From contig JAGOTU010000003.1 of assembly GCA_018061585.1 (NCBI GenBank), forward strand, positions 14,777 to 33,951: DNA of 19,175 nt, given 5' to 3'. The notes below the pieces were generated by a model, which did not search any database, had not been told where the DNA came from, and worked only from the letters and a program-made list of their open reading frames with translations. Below are positions 8,172 through 14,110 of this stretch, one piece after another (the stretch's first letter is position 1; every line of letters begins with the position of its first letter). Source of the stretch: Minisyncoccota bacterium (lineage in GTDB: Bacteria; Patescibacteriota; Minisyncoccia; Phycocordibacterales; UBA2100). The translations under genes were made by a program, and so were the position numbers.

Positions 8172-8177
8172 TATCGT
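8172..8177 (+). promoter_or_regulatory. Probable -10 of the 460-aa exported protein gene
   Basis: TATCGT preceded by GTGC, 27 bases before ATG 8205. The spacing and flank match the promoter at 6465, suggesting shared control. No Shine-Dalgarno in the leader. Confidence 0.4.
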
Positions 8178-8204
8178 GTACATATTACTCATACGTATAT
8201 CTCC

Positions 8205-9587
8205 ATGCGCACACGCACCTTTGTAGCGGCTCTCCTCATAGCGTCTCTTGCACTACCGGCTGTATCGTCGGCCGCATCGATGGCGGATATCCGCGCACAA
8301 CTTGAAGACCTCTTAACGCAGATTGGCGCGACCAAAGCGGCGCTCACCGCGAGTGCATCATCCGCTCTTTCTGATGATTACGGTACTGGGGAGAGCGGCG
8401 GTTACTGTCCGAACCTCCGGTCCACCTTTCAGCGTAATGCGACCGATGCCCGAACAGGGAATCAGGTTACTGAGCTTCAACGATTCTTGGCCGATCGATA
8501 CGATCTGGATGAATCGGTCGCGATCTCAGGATTCTTCGGCAAAACGACCCAGCGCTACGTCGTGCAATTCCAGAGCGAACAGGGATTACCTGCGCTCGGT
8601 ATCGTCGGTGGGCTCACGCGGGCGGCTATTGCCCGAACCTGCAGCCAGGCGTCCGCACCGACAATTCCGACGAATACCTCATGTGGGAACGGTAATGACT
8701 ACTACGACGGCGGGGATGGCATCGATACCCTTACTTATACGGGGAAGCGATCGGATTTTGTCATCACAAAGAACGGCAACGGGTCGATCAACGTACACGA
8801 TACGGTACCGTGTCGCGCGGGAACAGATACCGTAGTTAATGTTGAAAATTTTGCCTTTGCTGACGGAACGTATTCATTTGCTCAACTTTTTCCTGCGAGT
8901 GTAACGACCGACTGGCCCTCGCTTGGCTATTCGATCCTCGTGAAAGGATCCAACGACGGGGACACATGGCAATATGGTACTGATATAAACGGCATTAATT
9001 TTGTGATCAACAATAGTTCGGCCGGTATTCAAAAGATCACATTTCCGACGAATTGTTGGTATACCTATAAGATCTATAACAAGCTCACGAATCAACTTGT
9101 CTTTGATCTTGGGGCGACGCAACAATGTATGGTTCCAGGGACGGCACCGGCTACCACATTCACTTTGGCGCAAAAAGAATCAAAATTCCTCGAGTTCGCT
9201 CATAAGGCAAGCACGTACACGTTGCCTCCTGGCAGCTATGTTCTGAAAGTGACGGTATTGAGCACGTTCACCCTTACGGATGCAGCCCTGTTCAACTTCA
9301 ATGTCGCAGGCAATACTCCGACATGCACAATCACATCAACGACACCGTATTCGAACACACCGCCCTATGGGCAGATCCCGGTGACGCTCTCATGGACAAG
9401 TACTAATGCGTCGAGCGCGACGATCACACCGTACCTGCCAGGACCGCTACGCTACGAAGCAGCGTTTGCTGTGGCATCGAACGGGAGCACGGTGGTTAAT
9501 CCAATCGACACGACGAACTACACGCTTACCGTCTCGGGGCCCGGAGGTTTCGCGAACTGCATGACACAGGTCGGCTTGAAGGGCTAG
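8205..9587 (+). CDS. Exported peptidoglycan-binding protein with RTX-like, BsuPI-like and Ig-like modules
   Basis: 460 aa. Signal peptide 1-24; amphipathic helix 26-48 (MADIRAQLEDLLTQI); peptidoglycan-binding-1-like domain about 66-145 (CPNLRSTF ... NQVTELQRFL ... ISGFFGKTTQRYVVQFQ). An RTX-like segment at 161-225 contains one calcium-binding-type nonapeptide (GGDGIDTLT, 169-177), then YTGKRSDFVI and GTDTVVNVENFAFADGTY, the pattern that closes many RTX repeats. Residues about 240-352 resemble the BsuPI (intracellular proteinase inhibitor) beta-sandwich: KITFPTNCWYTYKIYN, then LPPGSYVLKVTV. A C-terminal Ig-like module spans 373-455 (CTITS ... LSWTSTNASSATI ... NYTLTVSGPGGFANC). Eight cysteines, an even number that fits disulfides outside the membrane. 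Probably a wall-bound adhesin or binding protein; ligand unknown. Ends before a terminator. Confidence 0.85.
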   Translation: MRTRTFVAALLIASLALPAVSSAASMADIRAQLEDLLTQIGATKAALTASASSALSDDYGTGESGGYCPNLRSTFQRNATDARTGNQVTELQRFLADRYDLDESVAISGFFGKTTQRYVVQFQSEQGLPALGIVGGLTRAAIARTCSQASAPTIPTNTSCGNGNDYYDGGDGIDTLTYTGKRSDFVITKNGNGSINVHDTVPCRAGTDTVVNVENFAFADGTYSFAQLFPASVTTDWPSLGYSILVKGSNDGDTWQYGTDINGINFVINNSSAGIQKITFPTNCWYTYKIYNKLTNQLVFDLGATQQCMVPGTAPATTFTLAQKESKFLEFAHKASTYTLPPGSYVLKVTVLSTFTLTDAALFNFNVAGNTPTCTITSTTPYSNTPPYGQIPVTLSWTSTNASSATITPYLPGPLRYEAAFAVASNGSTVVNPIDTTNYTLTVSGPGGFANCMTQVGLKG

Positions 9588-9614
9588 CCTGACGCTTATC
9601 TGAAGACAACTTGA

Positions 9615-9646
9615 GCAGCCGCTCTAGAATGAGTGGCTGCTTTGTG
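9615..9646 (+). terminator. Intrinsic terminator after the 460-aa exported protein gene
   Basis: Stem GCAGCCGCTC / GAGTGGCTGC (10 bp with one G-U), 6-base loop TAGAAT, then TTTGTGTT. The T-rich tail runs directly into the ndk -10 element. Confidence 0.7.
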
Positions 9647-9647
9647 T

Positions 9648-9653
9648 TATATT
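9648..9653 (+). promoter_or_regulatory. -10 element of leaderless ndk promoter
   Basis: TATATT followed by 7 bases (GCCGCGC) and ATG 9661. Confidence 0.6.
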
Positions 9654-9660
9654 GCCGCGC

Positions 9661-10269
9661 ATGAATAACACACACCCGAAGAAAGAGCGGACATTTGTGA
9701 TGATCAAACCTGACGGCGTACAGCGTGCGCTCGTGGGCGAGGTCATCAAGCGTTACGAGCGAACCGGCCTCAAATTAGTCGGTCTCAAGATCTGTCTCGC
9801 AGACGAGAAAAAGCTGTGGGAACACTACGGCAAGGACGATGCATGGTTCCTCAAGAAGGGCACCAAGATCATGGAAGACAAGAAGGCCAATGGCATTCCT
9901 GTTACCAAGGAGGCGCTTGAATATGGCAAGGACATCATCGGTCAGCTCGTAAAGTTCATGACCAGTGGTCCGGTCATACAGATGGTATGGGAAGGCAATC
10001 AGGCGGCAGCAGTCGTTGTTAAGCTCACAGGTACCACCGAACCGGCGACGTCTGACGTGGGAACCATCCGTGGTGACCTCACGATCGACTCGTACGAGAT
10101 CGCAGCGGTCGATGACCGCGCGGTCCGTAACCTCATTCACTGCTCCGAATCAGCGGCAGAAGCACAGCGCGAACTCGCTATCTGGTTCACCGATGCTGAG
10201 CTCGTGAACTACCGACAGCTTGCTGAGGAGACTCTCTACGACGTGAATCTCGACGGTATCCTGGAATAA
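9661..10269 (+). CDS. ndk: Nucleoside diphosphate kinase, long form
   Basis: Transfers the gamma phosphate from ATP to NDPs through a phospho-histidine; cytoplasmic, balances NTP and dNTP pools. 202 aa, against about 140-155 for most bacterial enzymes. Seen: N-terminal TFVMIKPDGVQR, SGPVIQMVWEG (102-112), GTIRGDL (134-140) and the active-site NLIHCSES with His160 (usual form NxxHGSDS). The extra length comes from an insertion of roughly 25-30 residues between HY (55-56) and LVKFMTSGP (96-104), and from a C-terminal extension. This resembles the longer archaeal-like form of the family (recalled, not aligned). ATG 9661 is preferred over the in-frame TTG at 9652 because a -10 element ends 7 bases before the ATG and overlaps the TTG. 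Confidence 0.94.
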   Translation: MNNTHPKKERTFVMIKPDGVQRALVGEVIKRYERTGLKLVGLKICLADEKKLWEHYGKDDAWFLKKGTKIMEDKKANGIPVTKEALEYGKDIIGQLVKFMTSGPVIQMVWEGNQAAAVVVKLTGTTEPATSDVGTIRGDLTIDSYEIAAVDDRAVRNLIHCSESAAEAQRELAIWFTDAELVNYRQLAEETLYDVNLDGILE

Positions 10270-10284
10270 CCTCTATTCACAATG

Positions 10285-10316
10285 AAAAAAGCCTGCACAC
10301 TAGCAGGCTTTTTTCA
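10285..10316 (+). terminator. Intrinsic terminator after ndk
   Basis: AAAAAAGCCTGC, loop ACACTA, GCAGGCTTTTTT: a 12-bp perfect stem with an A/T-symmetrical base, so it can work in both directions. Starts 15 bases after the ndk stop. Confidence 0.9.
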
Positions 10317-10322
10317 TAGCGG

Positions 10323-10328
10323 TACAAT
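10323..10328 (+). promoter_or_regulatory. -10 element of leaderless promoter for the 97-aa protein
   Basis: TACAAT followed by 6 bases (GTGCGC) and ATG 10335. It sits immediately after the ndk terminator. Confidence 0.6.
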
Positions 10329-10334
10329 GTGCGC

Positions 10335-10628
10335 ATGGCAATGGAATACCTGCATCAATCTACCTATGGACACGTCGGCGGCTTTCATACCGCAAAACCC
10401 ATCATGGCGATGGATCGGGACAGAGGGCACATTTACGACATCAAGAACGGTATCGTCGACACCTCGAAACCGATATTCGCCATGAAGGGCGATCGGGCGT
10501 ATGCAACGGATCATCATCCCAATGGAGCATCGCCGCATGCGATGTTCCATGTGAAGGGTGACAAGCTCCACACGACCGTCGATCACCCGTTCCACAGCTC
10601 GATCTACGAATTGAAGAAGCATCTCTAA
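10335..10628 (+). CDS. Small unknown protein built of internal repeats
   Basis: 97 aa, not recognised. It consists mainly of three tandem units of 24, 24 and about 21 residues. Each starts with a hydrophobic strand (KPIMAM at 21-26, KPIFAM at 45-50, AMFHVK at 69-74), then a turn with D/G-D-R/K (DRDRGH, KGDRAY, KGDKLH), then a second strand and a His/Asp-rich loop (DHHPNG at 59-64, VDHPFH at 82-87). This suggests a small repetitive beta-meander. No signal peptide, no membrane segment, no cysteine; very rich in His (13 of 97), so metal binding is possible but not shown. ATG 10335 is preferred over in-frame GTG 10329 because the -10 ends at 10328. It is monocistronic: a terminator lies before it and an independent RNA gene after it. 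Confidence 0.75.
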   Translation: MAMEYLHQSTYGHVGGFHTAKPIMAMDRDRGHIYDIKNGIVDTSKPIFAMKGDRAYATDHHPNGASPHAMFHVKGDKLHTTVDHPFHSSIYELKKHL

Positions 10629-10669
10629 CTTTTTGTTGTGTAATTCGAGTTCGGAAAAACACGATTTGA

Positions 10670-10675
10670 TATACT
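10670..10675 (+). promoter_or_regulatory. -10 element of the structured RNA gene
   Basis: TATACT followed by CCACTC and the predicted 5' end near 10682. No start codon follows at the 6-10 base spacing seen at the protein genes. Confidence 0.55.
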
Positions 10676-10681
10676 CCACTC

Positions 10682-10877
10682 GGCGGCAGGTACTAAAACC
10701 TGCTTAGTAAAGATTAGGGCGGCCTTCTATACTCGATCTTCCGCTGAGAGTCGCGGTCCCACGATAGCGAATTTCAAACGAAACCGGTGCGGGCTCCCAC
10801 CTGTGCTTCAGAGCCGGGCTTTACTGTATCTGTCGCTACTCAAGATCCCGCCCATTTAAACAATGGGGCGGGTTTTT
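10682..10877 (+). ncRNA. Structured non-coding RNA, possibly 6S RNA-like
   Basis: About 196 nt between a TATACT -10 and an intrinsic terminator, with no credible ORF. The 3' strand 10819-10837 can pair completely with the 5' region. GGCGGCAGGTAC (10682-10693) pairs with GTATCTGTCGCT (10826-10837) over 12 bp with three G-U, and TAGTAAAG (10705-10712) pairs with CTTTACTG (10819-10826). CGGC (10720-10723) pairs with GCCG (10813-10816). The result is a long rod with an unpaired bulge on the 5' side and an apical part of about 90 nt. A competing perfect hairpin GCAGGT-actaaa-ACCTGC (10686-10703) excludes part of the closing stem. Size, rod shape and isolated promoter fit 6S RNA, the RNA polymerase-binding regulator, but I do not recognise a diagnostic sequence. 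It lacks the conserved cores of RNase P RNA, SRP RNA and tmRNA. Confidence 0.6.
10847..10877 (+). terminator. Intrinsic terminator of the structured RNA gene
   Basis: Stem CCCGCCC-ATT / AAT-g-GGGCGGG with loop TAAAC and one bulged G, followed by TTTTT. It lies 17 bases before the -10 of the next gene, so it closes the RNA gene rather than regulating that gene. Confidence 0.9.
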
Positions 10878-10893
10878 GGTTATTTTTGAGTGA

Positions 10894-10899
10894 TAGAAT
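10894..10899 (+). promoter_or_regulatory. -10 element of near-leaderless promoter for the membrane protein/beta-CASP pair
   Basis: TAGAAT followed by 8 bases and ATG 10908. Confidence 0.5.
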
Positions 10900-10907
10900 C
10901 TAATCTC

Positions 10908-11291
10908 ATGGTTCGTCGATACCTCTATGCGGCCACGATCGCACTCGCGCTCGTTGTATTCGCGTTCTCATTCCTCGATATGACCTATTCACTGTCATAC
11001 AAGATCCCGTGGTGGGACTCCTTCGAACACGCGCTCGGGGGTGTGTGTATCGGATTTTTCGGACTTGTTGTAGCCGAGATATTCAAGATCCGGAAGCATC
11101 GTGTCGTCTGGGTACTTTCGTTCGTCCTGTTCGCCGGACTCGCATGGGAGCTCATGGAGTACGTCAGCAACCTCACCGACTCACCATTCATGAGCTATCA
11201 AATGGATACGTTTAAGGATCTGGTGCTCGACTGTGTAGGAGGCTACCTTGCTGTGAAGATCGGGCACATAATGCACGTACGTTATATATGA
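10908..11291 (+). CDS. Small integral membrane protein, DUF2238/YjdF- or VanZ-like
   Basis: 127 aa with about four hydrophobic segments: 6-22 (AATIALALVVFAF), 40-60 (ALGGVCIGFFGLVVAEIF), 66-85 (VVWVLSFVLFAGLAWEL) and a C-terminal one (105-120). Between them lie polar residues in the pattern WWDSFEHALGG, WELMEY and DTFKDLVLDCVGG. This matches the layout of small YjdF/DUF2238-type membrane proteins; assignment is from memory of the pattern and uncertain, and the activity is unknown. ATG 10908 is chosen over GTG 10890 because of the -10 at 10894-10899. The stop overlaps the next gene's start as ATGA (11288-11291), so the two proteins are translationally coupled. Confidence 0.75.
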   Translation: MVRRYLYAATIALALVVFAFSFLDMTYSLSYKIPWWDSFEHALGGVCIGFFGLVVAEIFKIRKHRVVWVLSFVLFAGLAWELMEYVSNLTDSPFMSYQMDTFKDLVLDCVGGYLAVKIGHIMHVRYI

Positions 11292-12646
11292 CATCAAAGA
11301 TCACCTTTTACGGGGGAGCAGGATCGGTCACCGGCGCGAATTTTATGTTGGATACCGGTTCGGCACGAATCCTCGTGGATTGCGGGACGGTCGCGGTGGA
11401 ATCATCGCCGGATGACGTGAACCACGAACCGTTCGCATATGATGTGCACTCTGTTCAGGCGCTCGTGGTCACGCATGCACATGCCGATCATATCGGACGC
11501 ATTCCGAAGCTCGTCCGAGACGGATTCCGTGGCGCTATTTATTCCACCGGGGCGACACACGACATCGCAGAGATCATGTTCGAGGATGCGCTTCATATCA
11601 TGGAAGAAGAGTCGCTTCGCTCGGGAACGCCGGTCCTCTACGAATCCGACGACATTGATCGCACGATGGCTCTGTGGAAAACACACACCTATCACGAGCC
11701 GTTCCACATCCAGGATGTAACAGTGGAATTCGCCGACGCCGGGCATATCCTCGGGTCGGCTTTGGTTCGGTTCTCGCGGGGGGGACGAACCATCATATTC
11801 ACCGGCGACCTCGGTAATACCCCCGAGCCGCTTCTACGCGATACCGAATCGCCGGAAGGAGCGAACTACCTTGTAATGGAAAGCGTCTACGGCGATCGCT
11901 TGCACGAGGAGAGGGGTGCACGGAAAGAAAGTCTACGGAGCGCCATCGAAGACGCGCGTGTTCGAAAGGGAACACTTCTTATCCCGTCGTTCTCCGTGGA
12001 GCGGACACAGGTGCTCTTGTACGAGATCCACGGCATGATCGACGACGGCTCCATGGCACCGATCCCGATATTCGTTGATTCACCACTTGCTTCACGGGTA
12101 ACGCCTGTATTCACGGCATACGGCGACGATCTCAATGAAGAGGCGAAAGCAATGCTGGCCGCCGGAGGAGACCTGTTCTCGTTTCCCGGTCTCTCTACTA
12201 CCAGGAATAAGAATGAATCGATGGCGATCCACAAAGAGGACAACCCCAAGGTCATCATCGCGGGGGCAGGCATGTCCGCAGGCGGGCGCATCCGCGCACA
12301 CGAGGCACATTACCTAGGGGACAAGAACGCAACAGTGCTGTTCGTGGGCTTCCAGGCTCCCGGCACGCTCGGCCGTCGATTACAGGACGGACAGTCCAAG
12401 GTGAATATTGATGGTGAATATATTCGCGTGCATGCGCAGATCGCGAGTCTCACCGGATACTCGGGGCATGCTGATCGCGATCAGCTTATGCAGTTCGTAG
12501 AGAATGCGGGCGAATCGCTCGAGACCGTGTTCGTAACAATGGGGGAAACGAAGGCTTCGCTCTTTTTGGCGCAACGAATAACGGATTTCCTTGGCATAAA
12601 AGCGCAGGTGCCGAAGAAAGGAGAGTCACAGACCATAGAATTCTGA
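11288..12646 (+). CDS. Beta-CASP metallo-beta-lactamase fold protein (RNase-like)
   Basis: 452 aa. Zinc-dependent hydrolase of the CPSF73/RNase J superfamily, most similar in layout to the bacterial single-domain mRNA 3'-end/exoribonuclease-like members; likely acts on RNA in the cytoplasm. Seen: THAHADH (62-68, with His63, His65, Asp67, His68), AGHILGS (151-157, His153), FTGDLG (171-176, Asp174), then beta-CASP motif A with Glu198 (MESVYGD), the SFSVERTQVL segment (234-243), AGAGMSAGGR (325-334) and SGHADR (392-397, His394). All metal ligands are intact. A short C-terminal tail and the lack of a KH domain distinguish it from archaeal FttA. It starts by ATGA overlap with the membrane protein gene and has no Shine-Dalgarno. 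Confidence 0.92.
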   Translation: MTSKITFYGGAGSVTGANFMLDTGSARILVDCGTVAVESSPDDVNHEPFAYDVHSVQALVVTHAHADHIGRIPKLVRDGFRGAIYSTGATHDIAEIMFEDALHIMEEESLRSGTPVLYESDDIDRTMALWKTHTYHEPFHIQDVTVEFADAGHILGSALVRFSRGGRTIIFTGDLGNTPEPLLRDTESPEGANYLVMESVYGDRLHEERGARKESLRSAIEDARVRKGTLLIPSFSVERTQVLLYEIHGMIDDGSMAPIPIFVDSPLASRVTPVFTAYGDDLNEEAKAMLAAGGDLFSFPGLSTTRNKNESMAIHKEDNPKVIIAGAGMSAGGRIRAHEAHYLGDKNATVLFVGFQAPGTLGRRLQDGQSKVNIDGEYIRVHAQIASLTGYSGHADRDQLMQFVENAGESLETVFVTMGETKASLFLAQRITDFLGIKAQVPKKGESQTIEF

Positions 12647-12666
12647 TCGCGCCTATACAGTGGTGC

Positions 12667-12732
12667 TATACCCCATTAGATATTCTCAATATTGTGCACA
12701 GTAAGTAGGGTGTTGCTATCTAACGGGGTATA
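12667..12732 (+). repeat. 16-bp inverted repeat around the SLOG-gene promoter
   Basis: TATACCCCATTAGATA (12667-12682) and TATCTAACGGGGTATA (12717-12732) are complementary at 15 of 16 positions across a 34-base spacer. The right arm overlaps the TATACT -10. There is no T-tract. Possible roles: two operator half-sites for looping repression, a hairpin at the end of the upstream transcript, or the ends of a tiny inserted element. Confidence 0.75.
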
Positions 12733-12734
12733 CT
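12729..12734 (+). promoter_or_regulatory. -10 element of near-leaderless promoter for the SLOG-family gene
   Basis: TATACT followed by 9 bases and ATG 12744. It is embedded in the right arm of the inverted repeat. Confidence 0.55.
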
Positions 12735-12743
12735 TATTCCACG

Positions 12744-13430
12744 ATGATGAATAAGCGGTTAATTCATCCGAACCATTCGGCAGTTCCCCAGAATTTTTGC
12801 CGATTGCCCGACGGATACGGTGTGGTAAAGATCGGCGTTTCCGGTGCTGCTGATACCACGTATGCCGGACTCGATGCATTCGAGAAAGCAAAAGAGATCG
12901 GTCGCGAGATCGCACGGCACGGTGCGATCATCACAACGGGTGCAACGACCGGATTTCCACTTTATGCCGCCATGGGTGCCAAGGATGAATGCGGATTCTC
13001 GATCGGATTTTCCCCGGCGGCAACGGAACGTGAGCACGTAGATACTTACCAGCTGCCTCTCGATTTCATGGATGTGGTCATGTACACCGGTTTCGGCTAT
13101 TCCGGCCGTGATCTCTTGTTCGTGCGCTCCTCAGACGCCATGATTATCGGCCCCGGGCGCATCGGTACCATCAATGAATTCGCTGTCGCATTCGAGGATC
13201 ACCGCCCGATAGGCGTCCTTCGCAGCTCCTCCGACACCGACGAGCTCCTGGAGCTCATCATCGATGCGGCGCATCGTCCGAACACCAATATCGTATTCGA
13301 GTCAGACCCGAAGGCGCTCGTAGAGGCGCTTATCGAGAAGGTGATGCGTATGAAAGAGGGGACGAACCTGGTGTTCAACAACCACGACGGCTGGTCCGCC
13401 ACAGGAAAGAACGCCGACGTGATCCTCTAA
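12744..13430 (+). CDS. SLOG/LOG-family Rossmann-fold protein (lysine decarboxylase-like)
   Basis: 228 aa (227 if the second ATG at 12747 is used). A nucleotide-binding Rossmann fold opens with KIGVSGAADTTYAG (29-42), followed by IITTGATTGFPLYAAMGA (62-79), SIGFSPA (86-92), MYTGFGYSGRDLLFVRSSDAMII (113-135) and GRIGTINEFAVAFE (138-151). The last matches the PGGxGTxxE site of LOG/SLOG proteins, with GRIGTxxE instead. Relatives include cytokinin-activating LOG phosphoribohydrolases and nucleotide-sensing proteins; the precise substrate cannot be told. No signal peptide; cytosolic. Monocistronic, ending before a bidirectional terminator. Confidence 0.85.
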   Translation: MMNKRLIHPNHSAVPQNFCRLPDGYGVVKIGVSGAADTTYAGLDAFEKAKEIGREIARHGAIITTGATTGFPLYAAMGAKDECGFSIGFSPAATEREHVDTYQLPLDFMDVVMYTGFGYSGRDLLFVRSSDAMIIGPGRIGTINEFAVAFEDHRPIGVLRSSSDTDELLELIIDAAHRPNTNIVFESDPKALVEALIEKVMRMKEGTNLVFNNHDGWSATGKNADVIL

Positions 13431-13450
13431 TATCTGAACCAAAAAAGAAA

Positions 13451-13475
13451 ACAGCCCGTTTCCGGGCTGTTTTTC
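13451..13475. terminator. Bidirectional intrinsic terminator between SLOG gene and rplT
   Basis: Stem ACAGCCCG / CGGGCTGT with a short TTTC loop region, T-rich on the plus side (TTTTTC) and A-rich on the other (AAAAAAGAAA at 13441-13450), so it can serve both converging transcripts. It lies 20 bases after the plus-strand stop and just past the rplT stop. Confidence 0.9.
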
Positions 13476-13476
13476 G

Positions 13477-13827
13477 TTAGTCTTTCTTGAGAGTGGCTGC
13501 GAAGCGAGTGAACACTTCCGGGTGGTCTTTCGCAAGTCCTGCGAGTGCCTTTCGGTCGATCGTGATACCGGCTGCCTTGAGAGCGCCGATGAACTTGGAG
13601 TACGACCAGCCTGCTTCTCGGGCGGCTGCGTTGATGCGAAGAGTGAACAGGTTGCGGGCAAGGCGCTTCTTGGTCTTGCGGTCGCGGAACGCGTGGGTTC
13701 CTGCGTGGAAGATGGCGTCCTTTGCCATTCGTTCCTTGGTAGAGCGCCCGAATCGGTACCCCTTAACCATCTTGAGGGTGTTCTTGCGGCGCTTATTTGC
13801 TGTGACTCCTCGTTTTACTCGTGCCAT
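13477..13827 (-). CDS. rplT: 50S ribosomal protein L20 (bL20)
   Basis: Binds 23S rRNA early in large-subunit assembly. 116 aa, the normal size. It has the diagnostic MARVKRGVTANKRRK N-terminus, the LARNLFTLRINAAAREAGWSYS core and the GITIDRKALAGLA segment near the C-terminus. Third gene of the infC-rpmI-rplT operon, 7 bases after rpmI. No Shine-Dalgarno. Ends just before a terminator. Confidence 0.97.
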   Translation of the reverse strand: MARVKRGVTANKRRKNTLKMVKGYRFGRSTKERMAKDAIFHAGTHAFRDRKTKKRLARNLFTLRINAAAREAGWSYSKFIGALKAAGITIDRKALAGLAKDHPEVFTRFAATLKKD

Positions 13828-13834
13828 ATATTAT

Positions 13835-14029
13835 TTATACGTTGGGGGTGTTCGGAAGGAAGCGGGATCGGAGCACGTTGGACATCTTCATGTCTACCGG
13901 GCGACCCTTCTGAAGGCGGATCTTGCTCGAGCGCTTTGCGTTGAAATGGTTGTTACCCGGTGCTCGGGCAACGATCTTACCCTTGCGGGTGACGCGCAGG
14001 CGCTTTGTGAATGACTTGTTTGTTTTCAT
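13835..14029 (-). CDS. rpmI: 50S ribosomal protein L35 (bL35)
   Basis: Small basic large-subunit protein, 64 aa. It begins MKTNKSFTKRLRVTRKGKI and contains APGNNHFNAKRSSKIRLQKGR, the usual L35 pattern. ATG 14029 gives the family-standard N-terminus; an upstream in-frame ATG (14068) would add 13 unrelated residues. It lies between infC and rplT as expected, separated from infC by 81 bases that hold a strong hairpin. Confidence 0.96.
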   Translation of the reverse strand: MKTNKSFTKRLRVTRKGKIVARAPGNNHFNAKRSSKIRLQKGRPVDMKMSNVLRSRFLPNTPNV

Positions 14030-14073
14030 GTTAGTTTTTCTTGCGAGTTTTCGCGAGCTTAGAAACAACTTAC

Positions 14074-14110
14074 ACCCACCTAAATTTTGCCAGGCAAAAT
14101 TTGGGCGGGT
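14074..14110 (-). promoter_or_regulatory. Strong hairpin between infC and rpmI
   Basis: 18-base arms ACCCGCCCAAATTTTGCC and GGCAAAATTTAGGTGGGT (minus strand) pair except for one G-U and one C-A, around a 1-base centre (effective CTG loop). It begins immediately after the infC stop. No U-tract follows, so it is not a normal terminator. It could be an RNA stability or processing site, an L20 autoregulation site, or a dispersed palindromic repeat. Confidence 0.75.

Noticed and set aside
10682..10877. Identification of the RNA as RNase P RNA, SRP RNA or tmRNA
   Set aside because: I see no GAGGAAAGTCC or ACAGAAAC core (RNase P), no GGAAGGAAGCAGCC-type loop (SRP), and no tRNA-like CCA end or T-loop (tmRNA).
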